Shown one piece after another: positions 63,093 through 64,000 of a stretch of 64,000 nucleotides of DNA. The position numbers were made by a program, and so were the translations under genes. The notes under the pieces were generated by a model. It did not search any database and had not been told where the DNA came from. It saw only the letters and a list, made by a program, of their open reading frames with translations. The stretch's first letter is position 1; each line of letters begins with the position of its first letter. This DNA comes from Halorubrum aethiopicum (GTDB taxonomy: Archaea > Halobacteriota > Halobacteria > Halobacteriales > Haloferacaceae). The stretch covers positions 930,001-994,000 of the forward strand of contig NZ_LOAJ01000001.1 of NCBI RefSeq assembly GCF_001542905.1. Direction: 5' to 3'.

Positions 63093-63557
63093 ATGGGAAT
63101 CAACTACAGCGTCGAGGCCGACCCGGAGACCACCGCCAAGGGGATGCTCCGCGACCGGCCCATCAGCGTGAAGGACAGCAAGGAGATCTCCAGGGAGATC
63201 AAAGGCGAGACGGTCGCCGACGCCGAGGCGTACCTCCAGGAGGTCATCGACGAGGAGACCTCGGTGCCGATGCGCCAGCACAACGCCGGCGCGGGCCACC
63301 GCTCCGACATCGACGGCTGGGACGCGGGGCGCTACCCCGAGAAGGCCGCCAAGGACTTCCTCAAGCTCCTGGAGAACGTCAAGCACAACGCCGACGAGCA
63401 GGGCTTCGACGGCGACGAGATGGTGATCAAACACGTCGCTCCCCACAAGGTGGGCGAGCGGCCGGGACGGAACCCGCGTGCGGCGGGGGCGACCCAGTGG
63501 AACACCACGCTCGCGGACGTCGAACTGATCATCGAGGAGCCGGAGGCTGAGAACTAA
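63093..63557 (+). CDS. rpl22: Ribosomal protein L22
   Basis: The 154-residue uL22, [20 protein letters not shown], has the tunnel loop [20 protein letters not shown] (about 121-140). The stop TAA shares a base with the rps3 ATG (TAATG). Confidence 0.96.
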   Translation: MGINYSVEADPETTAKGMLRDRPISVKDSKEISREIKGETVADAEAYLQEVIDEETSVPMRQHNAGAGHRSDIDGWDAGRYPEKAAKDFLKLLENVKHNADEQGFDGDEMVIKHVAPHKVGERPGRNPRAAGATQWNTTLADVELIIEEPEAEN

Positions 63558-64000
63558 TGGCTGACGAACACCAATTCATCGAGGACGGCCTTCGCCGTTC
63601 ACAGATCAACGAGTTCTTCGCGGACGAGCTCGGCCGAGCCGGCTACGGCGGCATGGACGTCGCCAAGACGCCGATGGGCACGCAGATCGTCCTGAAGGCC
63701 GAGAAGCCCGGCATGGTGATCGGGAAGGGCGGGAAGAACATCCGCAAGATCACCACCGAGCTCGAGGACCGCTTCGACATGGACGACCCGCAGATCGACG
63801 TTCAGGAGGTCGACGAGCCCGACCTGAACGCCCAGATCGTCGCGGACCGGCTCGCGAACGCCTTAGAGCGCGGCTGGTACTTCCGGAAGGCGGGCCACAC
63901 CACGATCGACCGGATCATGGACGCCGGAGCGCTCGGCGCGGAGATCGTCCTCTCCGGGAAGGTCACCGGGGCGCGCTCGCGCGTCGAGAAGTTCAACCGC
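63557..64000 (+). CDS. rps3: Ribosomal protein S3 (3' end cut by window edge)
   Basis: The first 148 codons are present: [20 protein letters not shown] then a KH domain with [20 protein letters not shown] (GxxG loop at about 56-59). uS3 lies at the mRNA entry. The frame is open at the right edge, and further S10-cluster genes are expected there. Confidence 0.95.
   Translation, partial: MADEHQFIEDGLRRSQINEFFADELGRAGYGGMDVAKTPMGTQIVLKAEKPGMVIGKGGKNIRKITTELEDRFDMDDPQIDVQEVDEPDLNAQIVADRLANALERGWYFRKAGHTTIDRIMDAGALGAEIVLSGKVTGARSRVEKFNR

Noticed and set aside
1-64000. CRISPR array
   Set aside because: No regularly spaced direct repeats of 25-40 bases are seen. The Cas4-like and CARF-like proteins stand alone.

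Overview
The window is a GC-rich stretch of a haloarchaeal chromosome, most like Halorubrum or a close relative. The evidence is the very acidic proteins, archaeal TATA boxes 25 to 32 bases before start codons, many GTG starts with 4-base GTGA or ATGA overlaps, archaeal information-processing genes (MCM, a Ski2-type helicase, class I LysRS, aEF-1 beta, S17e, an archaeal S10-type ribosomal cluster) and coenzyme F420 synthesis. This is a core chromosomal region with no prophage, insertion sequence or CRISPR array.

Layout. 1-3.5 kb: lactate utilisation (lutB, partial; lutC) and a lactate permease. 3.6-6.9 kb: pheS-pheT, with pheS broken by a one-base frameshift. 7.1-14.6 kb: a minus-strand series of MCM helicase (with a 473-residue intein), four small haloarchaeal proteins, a MinD-like ATPase and a protease-dead M48-type membrane protein. 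14.6-23.7 kb: TRAM protein, Ski2/Hel308-type helicase, tRNA-Leu, a PAS histidine kinase, DUF309, a DUF192 lipoprotein, an aspartoacylase-like protein, and a cupin/aminotransferase pair sharing one divergent promoter. 23.9-33.7 kb: M50-CBS protease, citramalate/isopropylmalate synthase, a degenerate Cas4-like protein, the bioY-bioM-bioN biotin importer behind a BirA-type operator, and a membrane Fe-S reductase. 33.8-46.5 kb: small regulators, an aldolase, aEF-1 beta with a zinc-finger microprotein, a TctA-like permease, S17e, the cofD-Dus-CitG-DUF447 operon, an APC permease with a TrkA-type partner, and an isoaspartyl peptidase. 46.6-59 kb: icd, a 44-residue zinc microprotein, a histidine kinase, pyrH-lysS and a small zinc protein, an acyl-CoA carboxylase (also frameshifted), a Cys-less peroxiredoxin-like protein, tRNA-Gly, two regulators and a YedY-like molybdenum protein. 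59-64 kb: a SPOUT methyltransferase followed by L3-L4-L23-L2-S19-L22-S3, which runs off the right edge.

The most striking non-genic feature is a dispersed repeat of about 140 to 290 bases, present six times between genes. The copies differ in sequence, but paired positions change together, so that up to three hairpins are kept. In most copies each hairpin also keeps a tandem G-A/G-A internal loop. This is strong evidence for selection on RNA (or hairpin DNA) structure, and I do not recognise the family.

How the genes work together: biotin import (bioYMN) can feed the biotin-dependent carboxylase encoded at 52-54 kb; lutBC with the permease handles lactate; cofD and its three overlapping partners form a cofactor operon; and the MCM block joins replication to a MinD-like ATPase. 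Two essential-type genes (pheS and the carboxylase) each lack one C in a C-run, which suggests undercalled homopolymers in the assembly rather than true pseudogenes.
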